Shown piece after piece: positions 1 to 9,943 of a stretch of 56,447 nt of DNA (the stretch's first letter is position 1; every line of letters begins with the position of its first letter). The translations under genes and the position numbers were made by a program. Location of the stretch: NCBI GenBank assembly GCA_002238555.1, contig MPMO01000028.1, forward strand, positions 1 to 56,447, written 5' to 3'. The notes under the pieces are model-generated. The model had not been told where the DNA came from and searched no databases. It saw nothing but the letters and a program-made list of their open reading frames with translations. This DNA comes from Caldilineaceae bacterium bin34. GTDB lineage: Bacteria; Chloroflexota; Anaerolineae; Caldilineales; Caldilineaceae.

Positions 1-186
1 CTGGCGGATGCGGACAGCGTGCTGGTGGTCGAGTGGTCGGAACGGCTGGGCTCGTTGCTGCCGGCGGATCGACTCGACATCCGCCTCGAGACCGTCTCCG
101 GCCGGGGACGGATGAACCGCCTGGAAGCCGGCGGGGAGCGGGCCGCAGCCGTCCTGCAACAGTTGGTTGCCGGCCGGACCGGCTAA
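1..186 (+). CDS. tsaE: TsaE C-terminus (tRNA t6A synthesis ATPase), 5' partial
   Basis: The frame is open from the first base to a TAA at 184-186 (61 residues). It contains VLVVEWSERLGSLLP followed by LDIRLE, which matches the conserved EW-x-E...LP end of TsaE, the P-loop ATPase that works with TsaB and TsaD in making N6-threonylcarbamoyladenosine on tRNA. The Walker A part lies outside the window. tsaD is on the same contig at 27113-28177, so the two t6A genes are not in one operon. The assignment rests on a short conserved tail, so it is good but not certain. Confidence 0.7.
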   Translation: MADADSVLVVEWSERLGSLLPADRLDIRLETVSGRGRMNRLEAGGERAAAVLQQLVAGRTG

Positions 187-254
187 CGTCTCCGGCGTCC
201 GGACCGGATCCGTCCGGTGTCCGAAAACCTGCCGGGTTCCCGGACCAGAGTCTC

Positions 255-1196
255 TTACTCCGCGCCTTGAGCGTCCTGCAGTTGCCGGAACAGCGCCGTC
301 TGTTCCGGGGACAGGTCCTCGGGAATGCGGATGCGGACGCGCGCTATCAGCCGCCCGCGGCGATTCGGTTGCTTGAGCTGCGGCATGCCCTTGCCGGCGA
401 GTGCAATGCGGGTATGGCTTTGGGTACCGGGCCGTATGCGCATCTGTACGGGGCCCTCCAGGGTCGGCACTCCGACTTCACCGCCGAGTACCGCCGTGTA
501 CAAATCCACATCCACGTCGACCAGGAGGTCGTCCTCCTGACGCTGGAACACGGGATGGGGCTTGATGCCGATGCGCACATGCAGATCGGACTCGCCGCCC
601 TCTCCGGAGCCGCGCAGCCGCACCAGGGAGCCCTCCCGGACACCGCGCGGAATGTCGGCCGCAACCGTGGCGCCGCCGGAAAGGCGGACCTTGCGGGACG
701 TGCCGGCCGCGGCCTCTTCCAGAGTCAGTTCGGCCTTGACCTCCCGCCGGGGCGGACGGGGTGGAGCCCGGCGGGCAGCGGACGGGCCGCCCATGGGCCT
801 GGGTCCGCCCATGCCGAACAGGTGCTCGAAGAAGGTCGAAAACCCCTGGCCTCCCATCTGCTGGCCGCCGAACATGCTGGCAATGTCCTCGGGGGACATG
901 CCCCGGCGCGGGCCGCCGGCACCCCACTGCTGCCAGTTGAAGTCCTGCGGATTGCCGCCGGCGTTGGTGAACCGCTCCCAGTCCTTGCCGAAGCGATCGT
1001 ACTTCCGGCGCTTCTCCGGATCCGACAGGACCGTGTAGGCCTCGTTGATGGCCTTGAAGCGGCTCTCCGCCTCGGGGTCCCCCTTGTTGGTGTCCGGATG
1101 GTTGGCGCGCGCCTGTTTGCGAAAGGCGCGCTTGATGGTTTCCTGGTCGGCGTTGCGGGAAACGCCCAACGTTTGATAGTAGTCCGTTACCTGCAT
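255..1196 (-). CDS. dnaJ: DnaJ/CbpA-type co-chaperone (J domain, no zinc fingers)
   Basis: 313 residues. The J domain is at about 3-70 (DYYQTLGV start, HPD at 33-35). A Gly/Phe/Met-rich linker follows, then the DnaJ C-terminal substrate-binding domains. The four CxxCxGxG zinc repeats of class I DnaJ are absent, so this is a class II (CbpA-like) J protein. It should deliver unfolded clients to DnaK and stimulate its ATPase. The gene lies 222 bp downstream of dnaK on the same strand. The frame stays open upstream to 1364, but I chose the ATG at 1196 because the J domain begins right after it. Confidence 0.92.
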   Translation of the reverse strand: MQVTDYYQTLGVSRNADQETIKRAFRKQARANHPDTNKGDPEAESRFKAINEAYTVLSDPEKRRKYDRFGKDWERFTNAGGNPQDFNWQQWGAGGPRRGMSPEDIASMFGGQQMGGQGFSTFFEHLFGMGGPRPMGGPSAARRAPPRPPRREVKAELTLEEAAAGTSRKVRLSGGATVAADIPRGVREGSLVRLRGSGEGGESDLHVRIGIKPHPVFQRQEDDLLVDVDVDLYTAVLGGEVGVPTLEGPVQMRIRPGTQSHTRIALAGKGMPQLKQPNRRGRLIARVRIRIPEDLSPEQTALFRQLQDAQGAE

Positions 1197-1418
1197 GGCG
1201 ATTCCAGACGGCCTGGCGCAGTGTTCCTTGTCAAGGCTGCCGTCCCCCGCCGTCGCGCGGGTTCCGCCGGGCACAGCCCTCGTTGAACCTCGTCGGGGAC
1301 ATGGCCAGGGTTGGACAGCCGGAAGTCCCGGCCCGCGTGGCAATGCGACCGTGCCGGCGGACACCGCGACACGCAGGTGCCCAATCTTGCCACGCCGGGC
1401 GGGATCTCCCTGCTGAAT

Positions 1419-3344
<1,926 letters not shown>

Positions 3345-3614
3345 GATTGTCTCTCTGAAATGTATGTATATTTTCCGTGCCTGAATTCAAGCCGCGTTGG
3401 CTCCTGCAAGGGTGCAGTTCATGCCCCACCGGGCGAGAATCAGTATATTAGCGAGTGGTGCTTTCGTTCGCAGGTGCTGTGTTAGAGGATGGTATGAGGG
3501 GTCCGAACCCGCTTCGTGCCCCGCGCAGCATGGGGCATCCGCCGTTGCAACCCGTACCGGAGACCGTAACGTACCAGTTAACGTCCCTGCCCATCACTCC
3601 ATAGGTAACCCGCC

Positions 3615-5000
3615 ATGCTTCGTCCGATATCCACCCTTGCCAGCCTTTCGAGGCTGTGGCTGTCCCTGTTGCTGATGCCGTTGCTGTGGGCCCTGCCGTC
3701 CACCGCGGTCCAGGCGGCCCAGTTCGAGGCAGGCGAACAGTACGAATTGCCGAGCGGACAAACCATCTCCGAAGATCTGTTCTGGGCAGGCAATGCCCTG
3801 GTGATCGCCGGCACAGTCAACGGCGACCTGTTTGCCGCAGGACAGACCATCCACATCGACGGTGTGGTTACCGGACACGTCTTTGCCGCCGGTGCGTTCA
3901 TCCTCCTGACAGGCGAAGTCGGGGGGGACCTGTACGCGGCCGGCGAAACTGTCATCGTGGAAGGCACGGTGGCCAAGGATCTGCGCGTGGCCGCGGGTGG
4001 CGGCGACGAGATGCCCGGTAACTTGACGGGAATGCTCCAACCCGACGTCACCCCTGATCCGGAGATCGCGCAGCGGATGGCCGGTTCCGAAAGGGGCGTT
4101 GTGGTGTCCCCGGGTGCCGAGATCGGCGGCGACACCCTCGCGGCCGGCTCGGACATCTCGTTGGCCGGACAATTCGGCAGCGATGTGCGCGCGGCCGGCA
4201 CCAATATCGTCCTGGCCGACAGTGCATCCTTGTCCGGAGACCTGCATGGCGAAGCGGGAAGCGAATTTGTCGTCAGAGGCCGCATCGCCGGCGATGCCGA
4301 TCTCAAGTCGCCGCAGTTCGAATTCGGTGACGGCCTGTCGGTAGGAGGAGACTTGGCCTACGGCGCGCCCGCGGCCGACCCGCAGGCTCCGGCCGCGGCC
4401 CGGTTCCACGAGTGGGATCCCCAGGCTGACCAACACGCCGAGAGTTCCGGCGGGAACTGGGGCACCTGGATCTTCCGCACGCTGTCCGTGCTGGCGGGAA
4501 CCGCGCTGCTGGTCTTCCTCAGCAACCGGATCGGTCGCTCCTTCTTTGAAGGGGCCGCCACCGAAATCCGCACACAGGCGGGCATGGCCGTCGTCTGGGG
4601 CGTGGTGTCCCTGCTGGCCATGCCGTTCATGCTGGGCCTGCTGCCCTTCCTCGGATTCGTGTTCTTCGGCGTGCCCGTGGCCATCATGATCTGGGCCTTC
4701 CTGATGCTGATCTGGTTCGTCTTCTGGGTCTTCAGCCCACTGATCACGGGCCGCACGCTGGGCGGCCTGCTGGAAGGGGCCCTGCCCGGGGAACAGATTG
4801 CCTGGCCAAAGATTCTGGCGGGCGTGGTGATTGTGGTCCTGGCGGCCCGCCTGGTCTTCCTGCCGAGCGGAGCCGGCCTGCCAGACCTCGTGCGCGGAAT
4901 CCTGGGTGCGGTTGGCGCCGTGGTAATCGTGCTCAGCTACATCCTGGCCGTGGGCGGTTGGGTGCAAACCTGGGGCCGCGGCGGCCGCCAGGCGGCTTGA
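3615..5000 (+). CDS. Bactofilin-like beta-solenoid protein with C-terminal membrane domain
   Basis: 461 residues. A signal peptide or anchor occupies about 1-34 (ending AVQA). Repeats of the type AGTVNGDLFAAGQ, VGGDLYAAGE and IGGDTLAAGSDI run from about 45 to 270. Each is a beta-solenoid rung like those of bactofilin or polymer-forming cytoskeletal proteins. Three to four hydrophobic segments follow (about 285-445, with a Phe/Trp-rich stretch). The solenoid is probably extracytoplasmic, anchored by the C-terminal membrane domain. Exact function is unknown. It is transcribed divergently from dnaK. Its TGA ends at 5000, which is also the first base of the inverted-repeat element that follows. 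Confidence 0.75.
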   Translation: MLRPISTLASLSRLWLSLLLMPLLWALPSTAVQAAQFEAGEQYELPSGQTISEDLFWAGNALVIAGTVNGDLFAAGQTIHIDGVVTGHVFAAGAFILLTGEVGGDLYAAGETVIVEGTVAKDLRVAAGGGDEMPGNLTGMLQPDVTPDPEIAQRMAGSERGVVVSPGAEIGGDTLAAGSDISLAGQFGSDVRAAGTNIVLADSASLSGDLHGEAGSEFVVRGRIAGDADLKSPQFEFGDGLSVGGDLAYGAPAADPQAPAAARFHEWDPQADQHAESSGGNWGTWIFRTLSVLAGTALLVFLSNRIGRSFFEGAATEIRTQAGMAVVWGVVSLLAMPFMLGLLPFLGFVFFGVPVAIMIWAFLMLIWFVFWVFSPLITGRTLGGLLEGALPGEQIAWPKILAGVVIVVLAARLVFLPSGAGLPDLVRGILGAVGAVVIVLSYILAVGGWVQTWGRGGRQAA

Positions 5001-5163
5001 TACCAATCCAGTGTGATATCGACACATCACACCGTCGTCTGCCCGAGGAGAGTCTCCTGCAACCCGCACAGCCGTTGTCTTGGCGAACGACACTGGATCC
5101 AGCCGCCTCCGGGCAACGGCCCGATGATCAACCAATAGTGTCTCAGACATACTGGATTGGTAT
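5000..5163 (+). mobile_element. MITE-like element, copy 1 (164 bp, ATACCAATCC inverted ends)
   Basis: The left end reads ATACCAATCCAGT and the right end (5151-5163) is its exact reverse complement, ACTGGATTGGTAT, giving 13-bp perfect terminal inverted repeats. The interior shows a small dyad, GTGTGA...TCACAC (5011-5032). A second copy in the same orientation lies at 7429-7596 and differs by about a dozen bases and short indels. The element is too short to code for a transposase, so it is a non-autonomous, MITE-like element. The ends and TA-containing termini recall IS630/Tc1-mariner-type elements, but that family assignment is a guess. Its first base is the last base of the upstream gene's stop codon. 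Confidence 0.8.
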
Positions 5164-5268
5164 AACAGCACCAAGGGCAACGCTTCGCAGGCCGAACTGC
5201 TGGTACGATTGGAGCGGAAGGGCATCAAGCCCATTGGCGGCTCCGCTGCGGTGAACGGCATTCGCTAG
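5164..5268 (+). pseudogene. Possible 3' remnant of an unrecognised gene
   Basis: Immediately after the right end of the first MITE copy, the frame TAT AAC AGC ACC runs open to a TAG at 5266-5268. It encodes a hydrophilic, gene-like tail (NSTKGNASQAELLVRLERK, then GIKPIGGSAAVNGIR). It has no start of its own and its reading frame runs back into the MITE, so it may be the end of a gene cut by the insertion. I do not recognise the family and the stretch could be chance. Confidence 0.25.
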
Positions 5269-5298
5269 CGACCGACAGCGCTGTACTTGGAGGGTCAC

Positions 5299-7350
5299 AT
5301 GGGAAGTGCCAACAACGACCTCCCGGACCTGTTCAGCGAGGTCCAGTCCACACCCCACCGTTTGCGGACGGTGCGAGCCTCCTTTCAGGAATCGGTGCCT
5401 TTCGACTGGTCCCTCTTGCAGGGATTCGACTCCCTGCGCGTCCTGACCTACACCGCCAGCCTTCCCACCGTTGTCCGCATCTTGGCGGATGGCTGCAAGG
5501 ACCTCGAATGCATCTTCGGTTGTGAACGGGTCTTGGGAGGGTTGCGCGATGTGGTGGCACTGCAACACCACGTCAGGTGTGACATCAGGACCAAGGTCTT
5601 GGCGTTGAGAGGCCAAGAGAAACCAGTCATTGAAGCCATCGTCGACGGACGGGCGCGGTTCTATGTGGTCAACGGGAACGTCTCCCACACCAAGCTCTAC
5701 CTGCTGGAATCCACAGCGGGAGTGGAGGGCATCCACCGCAGGGTGTTGGTAGGGTCGGCCAACCTCTCCGCGCAAGCCTTGGGCGGCGGGCAGCACGAGG
5801 CGTTGATTCTCTTTGAGAACGACGATGCCGCCTGGCAACACTTCAGCAGCATCTATGACGACATCCGCGCACGCTCGACCGACGAGTTGCCGTTGCGGGA
5901 AGAGACTTGGGAATGTGAACCGGATTGGCGGGAGACTCCCGCGGTGGATCCGAAAACAGGCACTACCCACATTGTTGTTGAGCCGACAGCTCCGAAGGTC
6001 GAGGTCCAGGCGGAGCGGGAGCCGCACATCTCGGAGCAGATTCAAATCCTTGAGCGCGTCGTGGAGGTACTGCCGGACTTGGACATTGAAGCACCTCGGC
6101 CGCGCAACGGGCGTATCCATCTACCGCCGGCGGTCAAATCCAAAGTCCGGAAAGTCGAGGTGGTTCGCGACCCGGACCAAGCCGACCACAGCAGTTTCCG
6201 ACTGGACCTCAACAGGCGCACTGCCTTCCTGGATGACCATCCATGGACCTTGGATTGGGACGCGGATACCGCTGCCCTCGATGCGCGTCTCCTGCGGGAG
6301 TACTTTGCCGGCTTCGAGGAATTCTCCGGGCAGGTGAAACACCTGCAACGCCAGTACTTCATACTGTGGGCTTGGTACTGGTTCAGTCCGTTGCTTTGTG
6401 ACCTGCGCACGCGCATCCAATACGTGGACGGGGACCTTTTCCAGGTTCCCCTCTTTGCCGTGGTGTTTGGTGCTTCCAACTGCGGCAAAACCAGCTTTGT
6501 GGACACACTGGCGACCGCTATGTTCGGACGGCAACTGGCTGTGGACAAGGACCATTTCACACGCACCAAGGTGCGTGCCCTGCAACACAACTGGGGACGG
6601 TTGCCCATCGTTTTTGATGACTTGAGCAAGAGGGCATTCCAGGACCACGGCACAAATTTGATCAAGAACGAGTTGCCGCGGCCGGCCAGTGAGTATCCGG
6701 GCCTGCTGCTATCCATGAACGCGGACCTGACCTCGTATTCCGATGAGATCGTGAAGCGTTGCCTCATGATCCACACTACCGCTTCGCTGCCTCAGCACCG
6801 GGAGGATCGGCGTCAGCGGCTACACGCCCAAGTGGTCAAGTGCAGGGCAAACCTCACCACCAATCTCTACCGTCGTTGGCTGTCCGCAGTGTTGGACCAG
6901 TTGGCGGACGACCCGTTGCCGAATGACTGGCTGCTGCTGGCGACCAGGACCTTGGCGCAGATGGTGGCCGAGGGAGCCGACCCCGTACCGGATTGGTGCA
7001 GGTCCATGAACTGGTTGACGGATTACGCGGACCACCGGCATGATCAGGTCCGCCGTCGGCTCCGGGATCACCTGCGGTCTACTATGTACACTCCTCAAGA
7101 TGGCACCGGGGAAGCAGGTTGGACGATGTTGGACAGTGAGCGGCTGGCAGTTTGGGAGTCGGGCGACATGTTTGGCCGCGGCAACTTCAGTTGGGACGAC
7201 GTGCCATCATCCCTGCTCGACCATGACATCTCAGGAAAGCGCCGTACAGTCCTGTTCCGAGATCAGGTGGAAGAGTTTTTGGGCGTGCCCTTGGAAGTTC
7301 CCGGTCAGACTGATCCACCTTGGTGGTCTCGTTTCAGGAAACGCCGATGA
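5299..7350 (+). CDS. Phospholipase-D-like nuclease domain fused to SF3-like ATPase (single-gene cargo)
   Basis: 683 residues. The N-terminal domain (about 40-190) has one PLD half-motif: H130-T-K132 followed by GSANLS at 152-157, as in PLD-type nucleases. A charged linker (about 200-340) leads to an ATPase. Its Walker A is GASNCGKTSF (391-400) and its Walker B is LPIVFDDL with D440/D441. A sensor-like Asn sits at SMN (474) and an Arg at KRC (487), an arrangement resembling superfamily 3 helicases or primase-type NTPases. GGAGGG at 5289-5294 fixes the ATG at 5299 over a TTG at 5287. The gene stands alone between two MITE copies and seems less GC-rich than its neighbours (not counted). The architecture suggests a nuclease-ATPase, possibly anti-phage; function is not established. 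Confidence 0.75.
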   Translation: MGSANNDLPDLFSEVQSTPHRLRTVRASFQESVPFDWSLLQGFDSLRVLTYTASLPTVVRILADGCKDLECIFGCERVLGGLRDVVALQHHVRCDIRTKVLALRGQEKPVIEAIVDGRARFYVVNGNVSHTKLYLLESTAGVEGIHRRVLVGSANLSAQALGGGQHEALILFENDDAAWQHFSSIYDDIRARSTDELPLREETWECEPDWRETPAVDPKTGTTHIVVEPTAPKVEVQAEREPHISEQIQILERVVEVLPDLDIEAPRPRNGRIHLPPAVKSKVRKVEVVRDPDQADHSSFRLDLNRRTAFLDDHPWTLDWDADTAALDARLLREYFAGFEEFSGQVKHLQRQYFILWAWYWFSPLLCDLRTRIQYVDGDLFQVPLFAVVFGASNCGKTSFVDTLATAMFGRQLAVDKDHFTRTKVRALQHNWGRLPIVFDDLSKRAFQDHGTNLIKNELPRPASEYPGLLLSMNADLTSYSDEIVKRCLMIHTTASLPQHREDRRQRLHAQVVKCRANLTTNLYRRWLSAVLDQLADDPLPNDWLLLATRTLAQMVAEGADPVPDWCRSMNWLTDYADHRHDQVRRRLRDHLRSTMYTPQDGTGEAGWTMLDSERLAVWESGDMFGRGNFSWDDVPSSLLDHDISGKRRTVLFRDQVEEFLGVPLEVPGQTDPPWWSRFRKRR

Positions 7351-7428
7351 ACATTCCCCACCGCAGCCCATCGAATTCTCCCTGCGATTCGCCGATGGTT
7401 TGGCACCAGATTAGGTGTGGAACGTGTG

Positions 7429-7596
7429 ATACCAATCTTAGTGTGATATCGACACATCACACCGTCGTCTGCCCGAGGGGGGTCTCCTGCAACCCGCAGG
7501 ACAGCAGTTGTCTTGGCGAACGACACTGGACCAGCCGCCTCCGGGGCAACGGCCCGATGATCAACCAATAGTGTCTCAGACATACTGGATTGGTAT
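7429..7596 (+). mobile_element. MITE-like element, copy 2 (168 bp)
   Basis: This is the same sequence as 5000-5163, in direct orientation. The left end is ATACCAATC and the right end GATTGGTAT. Differences from copy 1 include CCA to TTA inside the left end and a 4-base gain near 7498. The two copies enclose 2265 bp containing only the PLD-ATPase gene and the small remnant. No longer direct repeat was seen flanking either copy or the whole 5000-7596 unit. Confidence 0.8.
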
Positions 7597-7614
7597 GAGG
7601 CGCGGGCCGGTTGC

Positions 7615-8166
7615 CTACTCGTCGGCAGGCAGCCAGCCCCGGTACCTGAGAAACTCCGCCAGCAGGGGAATCGACGCGGTACGGCCCTGCAAGGCCTGCC
7701 AGGCCACCCACAGGGCCACCGCGACGGCAATCATCCAGGTGATCGGCATGAGACAGAGGAGCATGCCACCGGCCAGCCAGCCAATAAAAGGGAGGGTTGA
7801 GCCAAAAACCCCAGCCCCGAGCAACATCGCGATCCAGAGGAGCGTTACCGATACCGCCAAGGCCAGGCTCTGCACGGCGTGGTAGTGTTGGAAGCGTGTG
7901 CGCGTGCGGCTCACGAGCACTATCAAGGGGATCGCAAACGGCAGGACCAGCAGGGATCCGTAACAGATGGCGGCCACCAGGCGCTCGCTACTGTTGGGAC
8001 CCGGTTCGGGGGCGGCCGCCTGCTCCCAGTCGTCGCCGTCGTCGGCCAGCGGATCCCAGTCATCGGCGATTCCCGGCCAGTCGGCAGCATCCCGATCCAT
8101 GGGCGACGGGGAGTCCAGAGGATCCTTCCCTTCGTCTGGCGGATTCTTCGAATCGTCGGCTGACAC
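7615..8166 (-). CDS. Small membrane protein, DUF4870/Tic20-like
   Basis: 183 residues. An acidic, Asp/Pro-rich N-terminus (about 1-65) is followed by an FQHYHAVQSLAL region and three hydrophobic segments, as in DUF4870-type membrane proteins of unknown function. I chose the GTG at 8166 because GGAG lies 7 bp upstream. The frame itself is open to 8280, where it would collide with the divergent fmt start. The start lies 114 bp from fmt, so a divergent promoter region is likely between them. Confidence 0.6.
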   Translation of the reverse strand: MSADDSKNPPDEGKDPLDSPSPMDRDAADWPGIADDWDPLADDGDDWEQAAAPEPGPNSSERLVAAICYGSLLVLPFAIPLIVLVSRTRTRFQHYHAVQSLALAVSVTLLWIAMLLGAGVFGSTLPFIGWLAGGMLLCLMPITWMIAVAVALWVAWQALQGRTASIPLLAEFLRYRGWLPADE

Positions 8167-8279
8167 ACCCAATCTCCAGTACGGTACACAATGCCCCTGC
8201 GCGCGGCAGGGACCTCCAATCAAGGTACGCAGGGGCGGGTAGTCGGGTTGCATCGTTCCCCCACCAAGAAACAACGTCA

Positions 8280-9260
8280 ATGTCCGACCCCCAACGCATT
8301 GTGTTCATGGGAACACCGGATCTGGCCGCCATCGTGCTGGCGCGCATGCTGGAGCATCAACGGAACACGAATCCCCCGTGGCATCTACGGGGTGTGGTCA
8401 CGCAGCCCGATCGACCCAGGGGCCGGAAGCGCCAGCCGGCGGAAAGTCCGGTCAAGCAGTTGGCCGTGTCCCACGACCTGCCGGTGCTGCAGCCCGATCG
8501 GGTTAGGCGCAATCCGGAGTTTGCCGCTCGGCTGGCAGCCTGGGAGCCGGACGTAGTCGTGGTGATGGCCTATGGCCAGATTCTCCCGCCTTCCATCCTG
8601 AACCTGCCCCGAACCGGCTGCCTCAACATCCACGCGAGCCTGCTGCCGGCCTTGCGGGGAGCCTCCCCGATCTTCGGCGCCGTGCGCCAGGGCCTGACCG
8701 TGACCGGGATCAGCATCATGCAGATGGACCGGAGCTTGGATACCGGCCCGGTCGTGGACAGGACTGAGACTGCCGTGCTGCCCCGCGACACGACCGGGTC
8801 CCTGGGACCGAGGTTGGCGGAACTGGGTGCCGAACGTCTGCTGACCGTGCTGCCGGCCTGGCTTGCGGGGGAATGCCAACCCATCCCCCAGGCCTCCCTG
8901 CCGGGCAAACCATCCCACTGCGGGCTGATTCGCAAGGCGGACGGGCGCATCGACTGGACACAGTCGGCCGCGGACATCGCCCTGCAGGTCAGAGCCTGCA
9001 ATCCCTGGCCGGCCGCGCACTGCTGGTGGCAGGGCCAACAACTCCGGGTGCTGGAGGCCCGGCCCGAAACGGAAGGGAAACCGACGCGGGAACCGGGACG
9101 GGTGCTGGATACGGACGACGGGCTCGCGGTCCAGACAGGCGACGGGTTGTTGCGGTTGACCACGGTTCAACTGGCCGGGCGCAAGGCCATGGCCGCGGCC
9201 GACTTCCGCCGCGGTGCCGGGCGCAACATGGTGGGAAGCCTCCTTCAGTCCGCGCCCTGA
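8280..9260 (+). CDS. fmt: Methionyl-tRNA formyltransferase
   Basis: 326 residues, typical for the family. It formylates initiator Met-tRNA using 10-formyl-THF. It starts MSDPQRIVFMGTPDLA. The catalytic Asn/His of the conserved loop are visible in NIHASLLPALRGASPI, and the Asp in MDRSLDTGPV. The C-terminal OB-like domain follows from about 210. The gene is monocistronic here and is followed directly by a strong hairpin at 9265-9284. No def gene is in the window. Confidence 0.95.
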   Translation: MSDPQRIVFMGTPDLAAIVLARMLEHQRNTNPPWHLRGVVTQPDRPRGRKRQPAESPVKQLAVSHDLPVLQPDRVRRNPEFAARLAAWEPDVVVVMAYGQILPPSILNLPRTGCLNIHASLLPALRGASPIFGAVRQGLTVTGISIMQMDRSLDTGPVVDRTETAVLPRDTTGSLGPRLAELGAERLLTVLPAWLAGECQPIPQASLPGKPSHCGLIRKADGRIDWTQSAADIALQVRACNPWPAAHCWWQGQQLRVLEARPETEGKPTREPGRVLDTDDGLAVQTGDGLLRLTTVQLAGRKAMAAADFRRGAGRNMVGSLLQSAP

Positions 9261-9264
9261 CCAT

Positions 9265-9284
9265 GGGGCGGGTGTACCCGCCCC
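9265..9284 (+). terminator. Hairpin just after fmt (terminator-like)
   Basis: GGGGCGGG (9265-9272), loop TGTA, CCCGCCCC (9277-9284): a perfect 8-bp GC stem starting 5 bp after the fmt stop codon. No T-run follows, so it may be an inefficient or Rho-assisted terminator. Confidence 0.55.
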
Positions 9285-9307
9285 AGCCCTGTGCTTCGCA
9301 TAATCCT

Positions 9308-9337
9308 TTGACAATGTGTCTGTTTATGCTCTAGCAT
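9308..9337 (+). promoter_or_regulatory. Promoter of the IS607-type tnpA
   Basis: TTGACA (9308-9313) is a perfect -35, and TAGCAT (9332-9337) lies 18 bp downstream as the -10. The predicted start point falls at about the tnpA ATG (9344), and no Shine-Dalgarno is present, so the mRNA may be leaderless. The spacer contains the left copy of the element's inverted repeat (9316-9328), so a protein bound there would block the promoter. Confidence 0.5.
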
Positions 9338-9343
9338 GTCTAT

Positions 9344-9943
9344 ATGGACAAGGTGTACAGCATCGGGAAGTTCGGGAAGCGGGTGGGGCGTTCGCCCAGC
9401 CGACTGCGGGAAATGGACCGGAAGGGCATCTTCCGGGCCCGTTGGACGGCCACCGGGCGGCGGTACTACACGGAGGCCGATGCCCTGCGGTTCCTGGGCG
9501 AGCCGGCTGCGCAGGGTGTCACGGTGGTCTACTGCCGGGTCTCCCGCCGCCGCCAGCAGGCCGACCTGCAACGCCAGGTGGCGGCCATGGAAACCTACTG
9601 TCTGGGAGTCGGCGTGGCCGTGGACGAATGGTTGACGGAAATCGGCGGCGGCCTGAACTTCAAGCGCAAGGTGTTTCTGAAACTGATGGAGCGCATCGAG
9701 CAGCGGGCGATCGCGCACCTGCTCATTGCCCACCAGGATCGGCTGACCCGCTTCGGGTTCGACTGGTTCGCGCATTTTGCCGAGCAGCACGGCTGCACCC
9801 TCACGGTGGTCAACCAGGAAAGCCTGTCCCCGCCAGAGGAAATGGTCGAGGACCTGATGGCCATCGTGCACACGTTCTCCGGTCGGTTATACGGGTTGCG
9901 GTCGTACCAAAAGCAGTTGGGGGAGGCAGTCCGGGATGGCTAG
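9344..9943 (+). CDS. tnpA: IS607-family serine recombinase TnpA
   Basis: 199 residues. The N-terminal MerR-like helix-turn-helix (about 5-50: YSIGKFGKRVGRSPSRLREM, with a GRRYYTEADAL wing) precedes a small serine resolvase domain. The nucleophile is S67 in VVYCRVSRR. AHQDRLTRFGF and a C-terminal GLRSYQK tail follow. HTH before the catalytic domain is the diagnostic IS607 order. The gene overlaps tnpB by 8 bp, implying coupled translation. All key residues are present, so it looks functional. Confidence 0.92.
   Translation: MDKVYSIGKFGKRVGRSPSRLREMDRKGIFRARWTATGRRYYTEADALRFLGEPAAQGVTVVYCRVSRRRQQADLQRQVAAMETYCLGVGVAVDEWLTEIGGGLNFKRKVFLKLMERIEQRAIAHLLIAHQDRLTRFGFDWFAHFAEQHGCTLTVVNQESLSPPEEMVEDLMAIVHTFSGRLYGLRSYQKQLGEAVRDG

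Noticed and set aside
3345..3614. CIRCE or HAIR heat-shock operator upstream of dnaK
   Set aside because: I looked for TTAGCACTC-N9-GAGTGCTAA and CTTGAGT/ACTCAAG arrangements. TTAGCGAGT at about 3450 has no inverted partner.
5000..7596. Target duplication around the whole MITE-bounded unit
   Set aside because: The bases outside copy 1 (GGCTTG) and copy 2 (GAGGCG) do not match, so simple composite transposition leaving a duplication is not supported.
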